DNA of 64,000 bases from Tribonema minus (Eukaryota > Sar > Xanthophyceae > Tribonematales > Tribonemataceae). The translations under genes were made by a program, and so were the position numbers. This document shows positions 19,088 through 29,820 of the stretch, piece after piece (positions within the stretch are counted from its first letter, which is position 1; every line of letters starts with the position of its first letter). The stretch covers positions 177,362 through 241,361 of the forward strand of contig JAFCMP010000117.1 of assembly GCA_017506865.1 (NCBI GenBank), in the 5' to 3' direction. The notes beneath the pieces were generated by a model. The model ran no database searches, was not told the DNA's origin, and saw only the letters and a list, made by a program, of their open reading frames with translations.

Positions 19088-21534
19088 TGGCGCCTGCCGC
19101 CGTCGTGGCGCCGCGCGAGCTGGACGGCCAGGTGGCCGCGCTGGCGCTGCGCGGCGCAGTCATCGCCGCAGCCCTGTGGGACTGCGCCGAGCTGCGCCTC
19201 CTTCGAGTGTCGCCTGCGGCGGGCGTGGTCGATGTGGTGCGCGCTGCCGTGCCGCGCGGCACCAGCGCTCAGCAGCCGCTCGCCCCCGCCGCGCAGATCC
19301 TCGCTCTGGCGTTCGCGGGCGCGCACGGCAGCAGCACGCCGCCGCAGCTGGTGGTCGGGTGCGCCGATGGCTCCGTGCACGTGTGCGCATGCTCCGACTG
19401 TGAGGTGGAGTGGCTCGCCTCCTTCGTCGTGGGCAGCGGGCCGGTGACGCTTCATGCTTGCTGCGACAGCCGCAGCGGCGCCGGCAGCAGTCGCAGCAGC
19501 AGCGGCGTCAGCGACGGCAGCAACGTTCCCTCCGAGTTTGTGTTTGTGAATGGGACGTGTGACGCCATACTGGAGATAGGGCGTGGCGCCGACAGCAGCA
19601 GGTGCATGCGCGTATGCGCTGCCGCAGGCGGCCTGCAGAGGCAATCCGTCACTCCACTACCTCCCGCGGGCAACACTGCCGCCGCCGCCGCCGTGACATT
19701 CGCCTGGCTGCAGCACGGCAGCGCCGGGCCGCCGCTCGACGCCGCCGTGCCTCTGGACCTATGCCTTGGCACTCTGGACTGCGGCGCGGCGGCGGCAGCG
19801 GCGGTGGTGCCGGTGCGCGCGCCGATCGCACACGGCAGCGCGGCCCTCTGCCTTGCCGTCGCGCCGCGCAGTGGCCACGTCGTCGTCGCCACGCAGCGCG
19901 CCGGCGGCGACTGCTGCGCGCTGAGCGTCTACGACGCCGCCACGCTGGCGCTGCGCTTCGAGACCGCGTGGCCTCCGCCGCCGCGGCGGCGTGCAGCGCT
20001 CATCTGGTCCGTGGCCGCGCTGCAGGGGTACCCGCACGCGGCGGCTGCGGGGGCGGCGGGGGCGCAGGCCGGGGGCGAGCTGATCGCTGTCATGACCGTT
20101 GAGACCCCGTTTGAGGAGGCACGGCGGGAGGGGCCGCTGCCGCCTGCGCCGCGCAGCCACGTCGATGTCGTGGAGCTGATCGCGCGGCGCCGCAGCAGCA
20201 GCGGTGGAGACGGCGGCAGCGACGGCGGCTGGCACACTGGGCTGGAGTCCTGTGGCACGGGCGTTGCGCTTGAAGGAGGGTGTTACTTGACGGTGCCACT
20301 GCCGAGCAGCCGCTTGGCCGCTGCTGTCGATGATACCATCGTGGTTCTTGGCTGGAAGACTGGCGGAAGCAGCAACAGCCATGATGATCGCGGCAGCAGC
20401 AGTGCCAGCGCCATTTATGCTGGTGCCCGTAGCAGCGCCAGCAGCAGCAGCAGCAGCAGCAAGGACACGGTAACATTCCAACAGCTGTCGTGTACTGCCG
20501 CCGGTGGTGGTGGGTGTGCAAGCGGCGGCGGCGGCGGCGGCGGTGGATGCGTAACCGCTCTGGCAGCAAGTGGCGCGTGCATCGCGGCAGCGCAGCTCCT
20601 CAGCGGCGTCACCGTGTACGCCATTGACGATTGCACCAGCGCGCTGACGCCGACGGCGCGCTTCCCCTGCGGCGGCGCGGCTGTCATCACCAGCATCGCT
20701 CTGCACGCGGACGTGCGCCAGCGGTCGTGTGCAGCGGCAGCGGCGCCGCCGCTGCTGCTGCTGACGCTGTGCGATCAGGCCACCGGCACCGTTGCGATGC
20801 TCGCGTGCGGCGGCGTGTGCGGCAGTTGTGCGCCGCAGCTGGAGACAGTGTCGGTGTGGCGCGCGGCGGGGGCGGCAACGTGCATGTGCGCGACTGCGCG
20901 GGGGGACGCCGTGCTGGTGGGGGGGGCTGGGGGCGCGCTTCTGCTGCAGCAGGTACGTGTGGCCTGCTGGGGTTTGTGTGAGCGCTGCTGCATGCGTAGT
21001 CTGGCACTCACGGCAGGCTTGTGGTGCTTAAAAACTACGGTCGTGGTGGATGCAAGCACTCTGAGACTGGAATGCGTGCATGCTTTCATCTGCAGTGGTG
21101 CCAGTTCTTGAAGCACCCAATTGATGTGTACATGTGCTGCGGTACTGTGCAGGGGCGCAGCAGTCACTGGGAAGTTGACAGGCAGCGGGCCCGTGCCGCT
21201 GGCACCAAATTCACTGACACTTCTCCCTGCGTTTCTGTTGCTGTAGACGCTGCGTGGCAATGCCTATGACGACCTGGCGGTCGTGCAGCAGCAGCTGCTG
21301 CAGCGCGGCTCTGGTGCGGAGCATCGCCACGAGACCTGCAGCGCTGCTGCGCCCGATGGTAGTGCGCGCTGCTTCGCCAGCAGCGGCGGCAGCACGGTGC
21401 GGCCCATCGCGCGCTGCGTCAGCGGCGACCTGCTGCTGCGCGGCGCGGCGCAGCTGCGGCGCGGCTCAGCGGGCGATGATGATGACGATGCTCAGGCGAC
21501 GCTGAGGCGGCACCTCTCTACCCTCTGCATTTAG
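16098..21534 (+). CDS. DDB1/CPSF160/SF3B3-family beta-propeller protein
   Basis: Three exons, 16098-18056, 18406-20952 and 21247-21534, all joined in phase 0 by GT-AG introns, encode about 1597 residues. The N-terminal part aligns by eye with the MMS1/DDB1 propeller: VAVASGTTLELW about 40 residues in, then LAVLYTDATCADDQ and the conserved GPW followed by a GG strand. The end of exon 3 (VSGDLLLRGAAQL) matches the CPSF_A C-terminal pattern GDL(I/L), and QQQLLQRG before it resembles CPSF160. Members are scaffolds in CUL4 ubiquitin ligases (DDB1), pre-mRNA 3' processing (CPSF160) or the U2 snRNP (SF3B3). Which paralogue this is cannot be decided by eye. Long Gly/Ser/Ala inserts explain the extra length. 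The ATG at 16098 places the first conserved strand where DDB1 has it; an in-frame ATG at 15885 is the alternative. Confidence 0.72.
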
Positions 21535-22886
21535 TGCAGAAAGCGCCAGCTGTGCTTGACACCGGCTGAGCTGAGCTTGTGTGCAGTGCCCGCAGAAAGC
21601 GCGAGCACGGCTTGGCACCATCTGAGCTGAGCTTGCTCCCGCATGCGTCTTTCCGCGACTTGAGGCTGGTGCATGCTCGCAAGTGCTGGTGTTGTAGGTA
21701 CATAGGTACGAGCGCACTGTGCTGGTCCTGTATGTATGCGCAATGCGGCAGCACTCGCGCCGCAAACAGCAGTGCTGGCTGGTCTCAAGAGACTTGCACA
21801 AACTGCAAGGACTGGTCAGAGCGTGCCATAAATAAATGTGTCAGAGCGTGTCTTCAAGATGTGAGTGTTTGTGCATACTGACAACAGTCAATGAACGAAT
21901 TACACCCCCCCTGCTGCATTTTGTCCCCTTTGGCAAAGCGAGGGGTGGGCATTACAGCATTTACGTCTTCTTCTTGTACTTGCACGTCGAAGGCCCCTTG
22001 CCTCAGCTATTCTCCATCGTTTGCGGGCAGCACCCCCTGTCTCCGCACTTTGAGGCTTTCAAGCGCAGCTGGTCTTGCTGGTAATCCTGGCATGCATTTG
22101 TGTGCGTGTGTGCATGTGCATGCCACTGCATGCGCGCTTGACACCTTGCGTGAATAGCAGCAGTCAGCGGCGCGGCGCATGTGGCAACTGGGACTGAGCG
22201 GCGCGATTCACAAGATAGCTCGATGCTGTCCCTCACGATGGACAGGCTGCGTAGACCAATGGTCCATGACTATTGATCAAATGTTGTCATAGTGCTTATG
22301 GTATCTAACAATTGCTGCCGTGGTGTATACGAATAAATGTGGCTGCGTGAGACACAGTGAGCATGACTGTCATGTTTGCGGGAGCGCTCGGAGCACACGG
22401 GAGCTGCCGGCATGGCTTGACGTGTGCGCGGTCAAGGGCGTGCGCATCGGGCTTGGCGCTGGAGCTGAGTATGCAGTGCTCAACATATACAGTGTGTGGG
22501 GGGTATATGCGGTGTGCAGAAAGCGCCAGCTGTATTGGCATGGCTCAACAGGTGTGCGTTGCCGTGTTCAGAAAGCGCAAGCAATGCTCGGCACCATCTA
22601 GGCGTCTTCTTCGCACAGCTAGCCACGCCACGTGCTGTGCGGCTTACCTTACTCTGCCTAAAGCAAGTGATCATGGCCTCCACGGCATGTACCTCACTCA
22701 TCGGATCGTAATCACGGTGGTCCAACAGCTGCATCCACTTCTCAACAAGCTGCGGCCCCCTGCCGACCACGCTCAGCACACTTTGTTATCAACCGCGCAT
22801 GCCGACGCACAAAAGCAACGCTCAGCATATCCCTGGCGTGAATGTCGACAACACTTCAAGCAGGCAGGCTTTCGCTGAGTAGTTGG
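21535..22886. other. Intergenic DNA with dispersed short repeats
   Basis: GCAGAAAGCGCCAGCTGTG-like units occur at about 21536 and 21593 (a tandem pair sharing GAGCTGAGCTTG) and again near 22513 and 22569. No gene is supportable. Confidence 0.5.
21536..21640. repeat. Two-copy tandem repeat, about 57 bp
   Basis: GCAGAAAGCGC...GGC(A/T)...CTGAGCTGAGCTTG is present twice in a row, diverged by several substitutions. Related single units lie near 22513-22600. Confidence 0.65.
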
Positions 22887-23212
22887 GCCACGTTGTTTGT
22901 CAATGTGATGGAGAAGCTCGATGACATGACACCCTTTGTACTCACGAGAAAGGTTCGCCAGAGACGCAAGATCGTCTCCATCTGATCGACAACCAAGGTG
23001 ACGCTGGGGACAACGATGGCTAGGAGGCTTTCGCTGCTAAGGAGTGCTACAATGGATAGGTGGAGGCTTGATCCATCGTTGTTCCAGCATCACCTTGAGT
23101 GTTGGTAAAGATGGACACGATATTCCGCCTCTGGCGATCCTGAGTCGCGTGTCGATAGGGCGACATGTCGTCCAGCTTCTCCATCACATTGGCACACGAC
23201 GTGGTCCGGAAC
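22887..23212. repeat. Inverted duplication with about 140-bp arms
   Basis: The left arm (22887-23030) reads CAATGTGATGGAGAAGCTCG onward. The right arm (23056-23212) is its diverged reverse complement. Only about 25 bp separate them. In translation the right arm (minus strand) reads VMEKLDDMSPYR...RQRRNIVSIF and the left arm (plus strand) VMEKLDDMTPF...VRQRRKIVSI then stop. The duplicated unit was therefore coding, with one copy now broken. I do not recognise the protein. Confidence 0.7.
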
Positions 23213-23427
23213 GAGAGTGCACGGCAAACCACACGCGCGATGATCGCTGGCAGGACGCTGACGCCACTTGTCGCCAGCGCTGACATGCTTGGGGTGAGGC
23301 TCATGACGAGTGCGGGAGCATGAATCAGTGAGGACAGGTAATCCTTGAGGCGACAGTCTCCACAGACGGGATGCACTGAGCCTGGTACACTGAAGTGCCC
23401 ATCAAGGTCAACGCGCCAGGCGAACAC
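23047..23427 (-). CDS. Hypothetical protein fragment including the inverted-repeat arm
   Basis: A 126-codon minus-strand frame reads PAIIARVVCRALSF...VMEKLDDMSPYR...TNTQGDAGTTMDQAS. It is the better-preserved copy of the unit duplicated in inverted orientation at 22887-23030. Shared protein-level similarity between the arms (conservative changes, matching frame) suggests it was once selected as coding. No start context, splice sites or family could be established, so it may be a fragment of a degenerate mobile element. Confidence 0.25.
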   Translation of the reverse strand: MFAWRVDLDGHFSVPGSVHPVCGDCRLKDYLSSLIHAPALVMSLTPSMSALATSGVSVLPAIIARVVCRALSFRTTSCANVMEKLDDMSPYRHATQDRQRRNIVSIFTNTQGDAGTTMDQASTYPL

Positions 23428-23989
23428 CTGCTTTCGTCACTGCTGTGTAAGCATACACACAGGCAATGTCGGGCTGAAAGCAAAAATGCCCTGTAGGCGG
23501 CTTCGCACAGATTCAGCGCCACGCCACTCGCAGCGCGCCGCCACTTGCTCCCCCCCCTCCCTAGTGAACGTTGATCACAAGTTGAGTCAAAACTGGCAAC
23601 TTGGCCCAGTTCCGACGATGCACTTGCACTTTTGGAGGCATCGACCTGACGCTCTTGTCGAGACGACGCGCGTCATTGATTTTCAACAAGAACTGAAGCA
23701 ACGAACCAGATGCGATGGTGATCGCAGAATCGAGAATAAAAGGTTGAAGTTTTGCAGTTCGAGTTCCGTCGACAGTCTCACGCCCTGTGCACGTGACAGA
23801 GCCCACTGACACAACAACAGTATTCAACACGGGCATTTGGGGCCTCTGCTGCACTTTCGGCGCGCATTGGCTTGGAAGTCGATCACTTATCGTCGACCTC
23901 TTTAGTGCCTCCTCGTCTTCCGATGTACCAGCAGCAGGCACAGTAGTGTCGTGACCAGGCTAAAGCTAACCGACTTTCCTCGCTGAGAG
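23213..23989. other. No supportable gene beyond the fragment above
   Basis: A minus-strand 126-codon frame at 23561-23941 exists but has no recognisable motif or splice context. Confidence 0.35.
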
Positions 23990-24874
23990 GACAAGAAACC
24001 TCCTGCATCTGCATCGACTCGCCGGCGGCAGAACTGGTCGAGCAGCCGTACAGCACAACAGGCGAGGAGGCGCGCCACCTACAGGTAGGCAACTGATGAT
24101 GGAAAGCAGGTCTTGTTACACCATGCAGTCTCGGGCGTTTTGCTGGTGTGACTGCAACGAAACGAATTACCCTGAGGGAAGCCCAATCAATCTTTGTTCG
24201 CGTGCAAACGCAGACTGAACAAAAGTAGATGTGATCACAACAGTTGACCAGTGGCTGAGCATGCAGGTGCTACAAGGGCTGTGTTGTTACAATTGCATTG
24301 CAAAATGGTTTTATCGTGCCCTTTGCAGACAATATCATTCACAACAAACTCTCGCTTGTTGCTATTGTTGCCTGAGCTCCTCATCGGCAGTCAGGCGCGG
24401 CACTGTGATGCTGCTGTGCGCTGCATGCCTTTCGTCTTGCGTTTCAGCCAGCAGCATTAGCAGCATGCGCAGTAGTGTCTGCTTTGTATGGCGCTTGCCC
24501 TGCTGTGTCAGCAGCATGCACGCAGCAGCAGATAAGATACAGCGGCAGGGCAATGCTCGGGTTCATGCAGTTGGCTTTCCTCCATGACACTGTCCATTGA
24601 AGAACGGTAGGTTGGAGCATTACCGTGAAGAGGCTGGATCATAAACGGCTCATATCATGCATACTTGAGGTCAACGCCCGTCAAGGGCTCACTCAATTCC
24701 GTGCTGCTTCGTGTTGGCCCAAGATATCACTTGCGTTGCAACGCATTTGCTCCAATTTTATCCCTTGGCTGCGCAGGGCTGGTGTTGTGCAGCTCACGTC
24801 ATGGTACTAATTAATACTTGTGCCTTAGTAGTGCCGTTTGTGGTGCTGTTGCTGCCGCCGACGTTTGCAGGAAA

Positions 24875-25294
24875 ATGTCACAGTAGCCTCGAACTCTGTT
24901 TGAGAATCAGACGGGGCAGCCGATCGTCATCGCGTTCATGCTCTGCAAAGGGTGTGAGTATACACGAGGAGCCATAGAGCCAGGCCAGACTGTGCAGTTC
25001 TCGACTATGCCATACCTGTATGACATCACTGTTAGCAAGGCGGACCGCGACGACGCCCAGGCTGCACAGACTGTGCGGTCAACATACAACTCCAAAGACG
25101 GGAAAAAGTGGATAGTCGAGTGCAAGCCAAACGGGAGGTTTCGTCTGCGCAATCCAGACGCTGAGACTGGCCCAAACTGGTGCACACGCGCCGCTACATA
25201 TGTTGCGCACATGTTTCAACCGACCGTGCGCCATGACCCTGCTGAGGCGCAGCCGCTCATGCACCCAAGCACTGCTGCACAGGACATAACATAA
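24875..25294 (+). pseudogene. Small paralogue, copy A, with early stop codon
   Basis: This is the copy-A counterpart of the gene at 27678-28088. The ATG after gcag|GAAA is conserved, but the fourth codon is TAG where copy B has TGG, so the frame opens MSQ-stop. Downstream the reading frame stays open to 25294 and is clearly homologous (EYTR, IEPGQT, MPYLYDI, GKKWIVECKPNGRFRLR). Translation could restart at the ATG at 24938, losing about 21 residues. The retained frame suggests recent inactivation or use of the downstream start. The family is unknown. Confidence 0.6.
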
Positions 25295-25581
25295 CCAGCT
25301 TTATCAACGATGGATGTACAAGTATATATACAATGTCCGTCTGACACCGGCGTTGTGCAGATTTTCAGCAAAGCTGTGTGCTTCATGTTGACTATACGGA
25401 CCGCAATTGTACATTGACATTGTACAGTGTATTTGCGTGCTGGAGCCAGTGGTGCCAGCCATTCTGAGGCCATGCACCATAACTCGGCCTGTCTTCAGGC
25501 TGACGCTACCTACCGTGAGAGCTCTTGGACGAGCAAAGTGGTAGAGATCTGTGTCAAAGACTGTGTGCGCTGCGCAGCCAG

Positions 25582-25620
25582 CTATGGTGTGAATGCATAT
25601 ATATATATGCATATGCATGC
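25582..25620. repeat. AT microsatellite
   Basis: GCATATATATATATGCATATGCATGC, a short alternating AT run with palindromic ends. Confidence 0.8.
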
Positions 25621-26110
25621 GCTGGACCGTCATACACTGGGTTTCCGAGCCTGCTTCTGCACTGTCAACCGCCACTGCCTTGCATGCGGCGGCCACGCAG
25701 TTCAGGCTGTGACGTGCGCACATGAACTGTGTACGTCAGGTGCAGGCAGGACATATGAACAGAGGATGCACAGAACGCTCGACTCCACGCCTCGCACTGA
25801 AAACCAGCCTCAAATCTTTATATGATACACAACATACCACACGGGGGGGGTCGCGCCGCGTGCGCTGTGCCCCTCCGCAATTGCGCGCACGCTCGAAGCG
25901 GCAACCGGTGCCGCTCGCCGGTGCGGTACGCGCATGCGGGCCAGCGAATCATAAAATCATCTGCTGCTAATCTCTGAGTGGGTGCGCGCGCGGCGCGGCT
26001 GCGAACGACGTCGCGCACGCGCGGGATGCGGCGGCAAAGCGCTGCCACCGCCGCGGCTGCAGCTGCTGCCGCTGCCGCTGCCGCCGCCGCCGCAGTACAG
26101 GGGGGGGGGA

Positions 26111-26699
26111 GACAGGCCGGGGGGCACAGGGTGATGGGTGGGCTCTTTGCGATTACACGTTGTCGAGAAGTTCTGGGCAGGTGGGTAGAGCGCGTCCCAG
26201 TTTACTTCGCAAACTTCAAGAATAAATAGTTGAACTCCTCACCTGCGACAGAGGCTTGGTCACAGGCTCCACCGCATCGCCAGGTGGTGAGTGTTACCTT
26301 GTGCTTTGTGTCGACTATCTCGCAGCCCCCCCTGTTCTGTTGCCAAAACTCTGAAGGCGAGCCCCTTCGACAACAGAGGTTCAACACAAGCAGATTTCTG
26401 CCAGCATTAGTAATTGATGCCAGCTTTAGTAATTGATGCCAGCGGCATCCTCGGCGCGTTTGAGGGTGTTCAACCTGCCTCTTGCTGATGCCACAAAGGC
26501 TAAGGTCACGACGTTCTCCGATGCCGAAACTCCGAGTACGGCAGTACGGCAGCAGGCGAAGTTTGTTGCTTGATGGCGCACTGGCAGAGGCCTGCGAACC
26601 ACTCTCGTACTCTCCACTGGGACACTTGCCAACCTCTACTGCGATCCGCCTTCTCTGCACCAGCAGGACCAAGAAAGCCGCTGCACTGGCATGGTGCTG
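26111..26699. other. Spacer between the duplication copies
   Basis: A 228-codon minus-strand frame (26202-26888) covers most of this spacer and contains a donor-like site (CAG|GTGAGG, minus) near 26247. Its translation is low-information and I do not support it as a gene. Confidence 0.35.
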
Positions 26700-27677
26700 A
26701 TCGTCGCCGGGGGCAGCAGTGATTGAGCAGCTGGACAGTCTGGCCCAGCAGCGAGGAACGCAAACGAGCTGGCCCTGAGAGGCGCGCCACCTGCTGCAGG
26801 TATGCCAACTGGTGGCATGCTGAAAACAGGGTCTATTCACACCATGAAGCCTGGGCATGTCTTCCAACAGTGCCTGCAACAAATTCAATTACTCACAAAA
26901 AACGCACGCGCCAGATCAAACATCGTACTCGTGGAAACGCAGACTCAACCATAGTAGGTTAGATCACAACACTTGATCAGTGTTGGCCGAGTGTGCAGGT
27001 GCTACAAGGGGGCGGTGTTGTCGCATTTGCATTGTGAAACGTTCCTTCACGTTGCTGGTGGCAGACAATACAATTCACAACGACAACTCTCGCTTGTCTC
27101 TGTTGCCTCAGTCAGGCGCGGCACTGTGATGCTGCTGTACATGCTCTACATGCCGTTCGTCTTGCTTTGTAGCCAGCAGCAGCAGCAGCAGCAGCATGCG
27201 CAGCAGCGTCTGCTTTGTCTGGTGCTTGCCCTGCTGTGTCAGCAGCATGCACGCAGCAGCAGAGCAGCTACAGCGGCAGGGTGCTCAGGTTCTTGCAGTT
27301 GGCTTTCCTCCATGATCTGTTCGTTGAAGAACGGTTTGATTGTAGCAGTACCGTGAGGAGTCTGGGTCGTAAACGGCCCATATCATGCATACTTGAGGTC
27401 AGCGCGCTTCAAGGGTTCACTCAATTCCGTGCTGCTTCGTATTGGCCAAGAGATATCACATTGTTGTGCAGCGCATTAGCACCAATGTTTTGGTTCTTGG
27501 CTGGGGGGGGGGGTGGCGTTGTGCGGTACATGTCTCCATACTACTAGGATTGGTGCCTGATTTATGCTGTCCGTGGTCAGGGCTGGCGTTGTGCGGCTCA
27601 CGTGTCTATACTACTGAGTTGCAAGCCTCATGAGTGCTGATCGTGGTGCTGTTGCTGCTGCCGGCGTACGCAGGAAA

Positions 27678-28088
27678 ATGTCACAGTGGCCGAAAACTCT
27701 GTTTGAGAATCAGACGGGGCAGCCGATCGTCATCGCGTTTGTGGTCTGCAAAGGGTTCGAGTATACACGCTCAGGAACCATAGAGCCAGGCCAGACTGAG
27801 CAGTTCTCGTCTATGCCATACCTGTATGACATTATTGTCACCAAGGCGGGCCACGACGACGCCGCGGCTGCGCAGACTGTGCGATCGATCTACTGTTTCG
27901 ATGACGGGAAAAAGTGGATAGTCGAGTGCAAGCCGAACGGGAGGTTTCGCCTGCGCAAGCCAGACACCGAGACTGGCCCAAACTGGTTCACACGCGCCGC
28001 CACATGCGTTGCGCACATGTTTCAACCTGCGGCGCACCATGATCCTGCTGAGGCACAGCCGCTCATGCACTCAAGCACTGCTACATAG
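27678..28088 (+). CDS. Small protein of unknown family (copy B, intact)
   Basis: The frame of 136 residues starts at the ATG at 27678, which directly follows a strong acceptor-like site (gtacgcag|GAAAATG) also present in the paralogue, so the 5' untranslated region is probably spliced. Visible features are LFENQTGQPIVIAFVVCKG, then TIEPGQTEQF, MPYLYDIIVTK, GKKWIVECKPNGRFRLR and PNWFTRAATCVAHMF. Alternating hydrophobic residues suggest a compact beta-rich fold; there is no signal peptide or membrane segment. Protein-level conservation with the duplicated copy shows it was a real gene. An in-frame upstream ATG at 27630 would add 16 residues but lies before the inferred acceptor. I do not recognise a family. 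Confidence 0.65.
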   Translation: MSQWPKTLFENQTGQPIVIAFVVCKGFEYTRSGTIEPGQTEQFSSMPYLYDIIVTKAGHDDAAAAQTVRSIYCFDDGKKWIVECKPNGRFRLRKPDTETGPNWFTRAATCVAHMFQPAAHHDPAEAQPLMHSSTAT

Positions 28089-29127
28089 GACATACACGCA
28101 CTGCTACATCGGACATACATAGCCAGCTTCAACCATAAATGGATGTACACATACACATGTCCATTTGTGCGGTTCTTCAAGCAAGGCTGTGTGCCTTTGT
28201 GTCCGTTTGTGTGCTTTTCAGCGAGGCTATGTGCAACTATGTTGACTTTGCAGACCGTTGGTACAAAGGGGGGGGGGGAGGCAGATGTGTTGCGCAAGGC
28301 CGGGCTAGCTAAGCGCCAGATCCTATTGAGCTGAGCATGTCGCTGGCGCGGGAGTTGGCGGAGCGCATCATGGCGTACACAGAATGCTGGGCTGTGTTGC
28401 AGCGCCGGTATCCAAGCTCCTAGGGCACAGTGCAGACTAGGCTGCTGCGTTGACGCAAACTTTTTGATTGCATAGGCAACCCGGCCTCCCTTGGGCCTTC
28501 ATAAATACAAGTCCATACGTACAATGGCAGCGCACAGTTCATTGCATGCTGAAGCCAGGCACTATAATGCGGCCTTTCTTCAGGCTGCTGCTACCGCGTG
28601 AGCGCATGCATGTGCACGGTGGTGGATATATGCGTGCATGAGAAGCCAGCGATGTGAATGAATGCACTGGACCGCCATTTGCTGGTACTGAGCCTGTTTT
28701 TGCACTGTCAACCGCCACTGCATTGCATGTAGCGGCCAAAGAGGTCAGGCTGTGACGTGCGCACATAAAATGCGTACGCAAGGTGCAGGCAGGACATACA
28801 GACGACGCACAGAACGCCCGACTCCACGCCTCACACTGAAAACCAGCCTCGAATCTTTATGTGATACACAACATACCACAGGGGGGGTTCGCGCCACGTG
28901 CGCTGTGCCCCTCCGCAATGGCGCGCACGCTCGCAGCGGCGACCGGTGCCGCTCGCCGATGCGGTTTGCGCATGGCGCATGCGGGCCAGCGAAACATAAA
29001 ATCATCTGCTGCTAATCTGAGTGGGTGCGCGCGCGGCGCGGCTGCAAACGACGCCGCGCTGCTGCGCGCGCGCACGAGAGGTGCGGCGGCAGAGCACTGC
29101 CGCCGCTGCTACCGCTGCAACAAGAGT

Positions 29128-29150
29128 ACGGGGGGGGGGGGGGGGGGGGA
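29128..29150. repeat. G homopolymer
   Basis: An almost unbroken run of about 22 G followed by further G-rich sequence. Potential G-quadruplex on the plus strand and a likely site of length error. Confidence 0.85.
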
Positions 29151-29820
29151 GGGGGCGGCGGGCGGGCTCTTATACAACTACACGTGCGGAAAAGACTCTA
29201 TCGCGGTGGCGACGGCGGAGGCGGCAACGGCGTCTAAGGGTGCGGCGGGGCGAGCGGCGCGGGGGCGGTGTGCTGCTGCTCAGCAAACCGCCCGCGCGAG
29301 CGAGGCGCCGTTCGAACCAGCGCAACCGCTGGCTTCGCTGCCAAAGTCGCGATAGGAACGCGCTCGCAATGACTCACTCCCCACCGCACCACATCTAACG
29401 TGGCCACGACAACTCCGCTCATCGCCCATTGTCCTCCCAATTTGTCCCCCTTGCCCCCCCCCCCTCGGCTCCCCCCTCCCCGCCACCCCCTGCGCGTGCA
29501 ATGCCTCAGCCATAGCTGCCGCAGCAGCAGCGCTGCAGGTTCCGCTGCCTGATCACAGCAGCATCCATGCCCTGCCATCCTGCAAAGCTCAGCGCCGCCG
29601 AAGCCAGAGTTGGCGCTGTCCCTGCTGCCGTCTGCCTCCTCGGCGACGCCGGGTGCAGCTGCTGCTGCGGCGCCGCCGTGCCACGAATCAGCCGCGCCTG
29701 CTGTGCATCGCTGCTCGCGCGCCACGCGCCGCACACAAGGTGCTCGGGGCTGACATGGGCGAGCCAGCGTGTTCAACGACAACGTCCAGCATGTATACAC
29801 GGTGAAGCACACCGCCCTGC
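29151..29820. other. GC-rich intergenic DNA
   Basis: Several long overlapping frames exist because of high GC, none convincing. A C-rich tract lies at 29447-29480. This is downstream of the Rab gene. Confidence 0.4.

Larger units (their letters stand above)
23990..26110 (+). repeat. Direct duplication, copy A
   Basis: Matches copy B (about 26700-29150) in order and orientation. Anchors include AGGCGCGCCACCT (24067 and 26780), the block ending GGCTTTCCTCCATGA (near 24572 and 27301), CATATCATGCATACTTGAGG (24648 and 27380), the small gene at 24875, and CGACTCCACGCCTC...AAAACCAGCCTC (25780 and 28819). The offset grows from about 2.7 to 3.0 kb because of indels. Borders are approximate. Confidence 0.75.
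26700..29150 (+). repeat. Direct duplication, copy B
   Basis: Second copy of the segment at about 23990-26110, carrying the intact small gene at 27678. It has a CAG microsatellite near 27175-27198 and a G homopolymer at 29128-29150 that copy A lacks or has shorter. Confidence 0.75.

Noticed and set aside
18477..19644. Long minus-strand frames of 261 and 367 codons opposite the DDB1-like exon 2
   Set aside because: They are Ala/Arg/His low-complexity frames caused by high GC opposite a coding exon with family motifs and good splice sites.
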